Assembly: GCF_900110245.1 (NCBI RefSeq)
Contig: NZ_FOCZ01000006.1
Location: forward strand, 435,004-499,003
Direction of reading: 5' to 3'
DNA from: Niastella yeongjuensis
GTDB taxonomy: Bacteria > Bacteroidota > Bacteroidia > Chitinophagales > Chitinophagaceae
DNA: 64,000 nucleotides
Shown here: piece after piece, positions 63,486 through 64,000 of the stretch
How positions within the stretch are numbered: the first letter of the stretch is position 1
How the letters are laid out: each line of letters starts with the position of its first letter
Made by a program: the position numbers and the translations under genes
Notes under the pieces: generated by a model
Told to the model about the DNA's origin: nothing
What the model saw: the letters and a program-made list of their open reading frames with translations, nothing else
Databases searched by the model: none

Positions 63486-64000
63486 TTATTTTGATACACT
63501 GAAAGAAGCCCGGTAATGGGTCATCTTCAGATCGGTAAGCTCTATTGAATAAGTGTTATCTGTTTTGAAGGAATGATCGAGTTTAAACTCCATAAAATTG
63601 CTTCCATACCCGATCGTTCTTTTTATTTCCTTTATTACTTCCCCTTTTTCATTCAGGAATTTTATAACCGCTTCATGGTCCTTGTCGTAAGAATAATACC
63701 GGACCCCCAGCACATCTCCCTGAATAATGGCCTTACCGGTATATGCACCCGAATTCCTTAAGTCCAGGTACATTCCGTTAACAGGTGTTAACTTTTTGGG
63801 CGCATCCTGCGATATTCTGAACGTCCATACCTCACTTTGCGCCGCGAAGGTTTCACCATTCTTTGCAATCACCCGCCAGGCATACACTTTACCGGTATCG
63901 AGCGTTTTGTTAGAGGAAGGATAATTGTTGACCATAGTAGTAAGGCGACGCACATTGTACACCGGCAAATTCTCCTGAATGGCAGCGCCGGCCGACTGAT
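63486..64000 (-). CDS. Incomplete secreted-type protein upstream of the RHS operon (5' end outside the window)
   Basis: The reading frame is open to the window edge; the visible part is about 170 residues (QSAGAAIQENLPVYNVRRLTT... to ASFSVSK). It contains GKVYAWRVIAKNGETFAAQSEVWTFRISQD, an FN3/Ig-like pattern common in Bacteroidota surface proteins, and a terminal beta segment. The TTG at 63968 is internal, not a start. The stop lies 25 bp before the ATG of the giant gene, so it is probably the preceding gene of the same operon. The function cannot be judged from this fragment. Confidence 0.75.
   Translation of the reverse strand, partial: QSAGAAIQENLPVYNVRRLTTMVNNYPSSNKTLDTGKVYAWRVIAKNGETFAAQSEVWTFRISQDAPKKLTPVNGMYLDLRNSGAYTGKAIIQGDVLGVRYYSYDKDHEAVIKFLNEKGEVIKEIKRTIGYGSNFMEFKLDHSFKTDNTYSIELTDLKMTHYRASFSVSK

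Noticed and set aside
63461-63499. GTG start of the SpvB/TcB-like giant
   Set aside because: The ATG at 63460 begins a normal signal peptide, while the GTG overlaps the upstream gene and adds 13 residues that disturb the signal.

Overview
The window is chromosomal DNA of a Bacteroidota bacterium, most likely a Chitinophagaceae member (Niastella/Chitinophaga-like). The reasons are SusC/SusD pairs, several type IX secretion (T9SS) C-terminal sorting domains, a PorP/SprF protein, giant Bacteroidota-type RHS proteins, Tat signals of the RRSFLK kind and a moderate GC content that looks close to 47-48%. The genus is inference. I saw no rRNA, tRNA, CRISPR, phage or insertion sequence.

Layout. 0.2-2.1 kb: an unknown membrane protein, a Crp/Fnr regulator and an SMR guanidinium-type exporter. 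2.2-5.0 kb: a T9SS-secreted PL1-like polysaccharide lyase. 5.3-10.8 kb: a phytate operon of TonB receptor, Big2/beta-helix lipoprotein and beta-propeller phytase lipoprotein, closed by a strong bidirectional terminator. 10.9-19.7 kb (minus): an AraC-led operon with an FGGY kinase and two pairs of RraA-family lyase plus enolase-superfamily dehydratase around a BASS transporter. 19.9-26.5 kb (plus): a divergent SusC, SusD and IlvD/Edd sugar-acid dehydratase. 26.5-28.4 kb: a CDP-alcohol phosphatidyltransferase-like protein and an MFS carrier. 28.5-31.3 kb: a paralog of the first lyase in inverted orientation. 31.8-40.2 kb: PorP/SprF, GH3 beta-glucosidase, two T9SS cargo proteins and a TIGR03118 lipoprotein. 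40.5-47.4 kb (plus): a GH15 enzyme, a Tat-exported phospholipase C and a multi-PAS/GAF histidine kinase. 47.5-64 kb (minus): a ~16 kb operon of an incomplete upstream gene, a 2289-residue SpvB/TcB-like giant, a coupled 284-residue secreted protein, a 2580-residue RHS protein and a small lipoprotein.

How it fits together. The central region looks like a sugar-acid locus. SusCD would import a ligand, and both enolase-type dehydratases carry Tat signals while both RraA-type lyases carry Sec signals. Dehydration and aldol cleavage may therefore occur in the periplasm, with the BASS carrier taking up a keto-acid product. The kinase and IlvD/Edd protein would handle cytosolic sugar acids. The RHS operon ends in an AT-rich tip followed two bases later by a lipoprotein gene, as expected for an exchangeable effector with a companion or immunity protein.

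The most unusual DNA feature is a set of degenerate period-7 tandem arrays (and one period-11 array). The words differ at each site but the heptad register is strict. The arrays sit at gene 3' ends, often supply the stop codon, and several have an inverted-complement partner arm. One encodes the C-terminal tail of the FGGY kinase.
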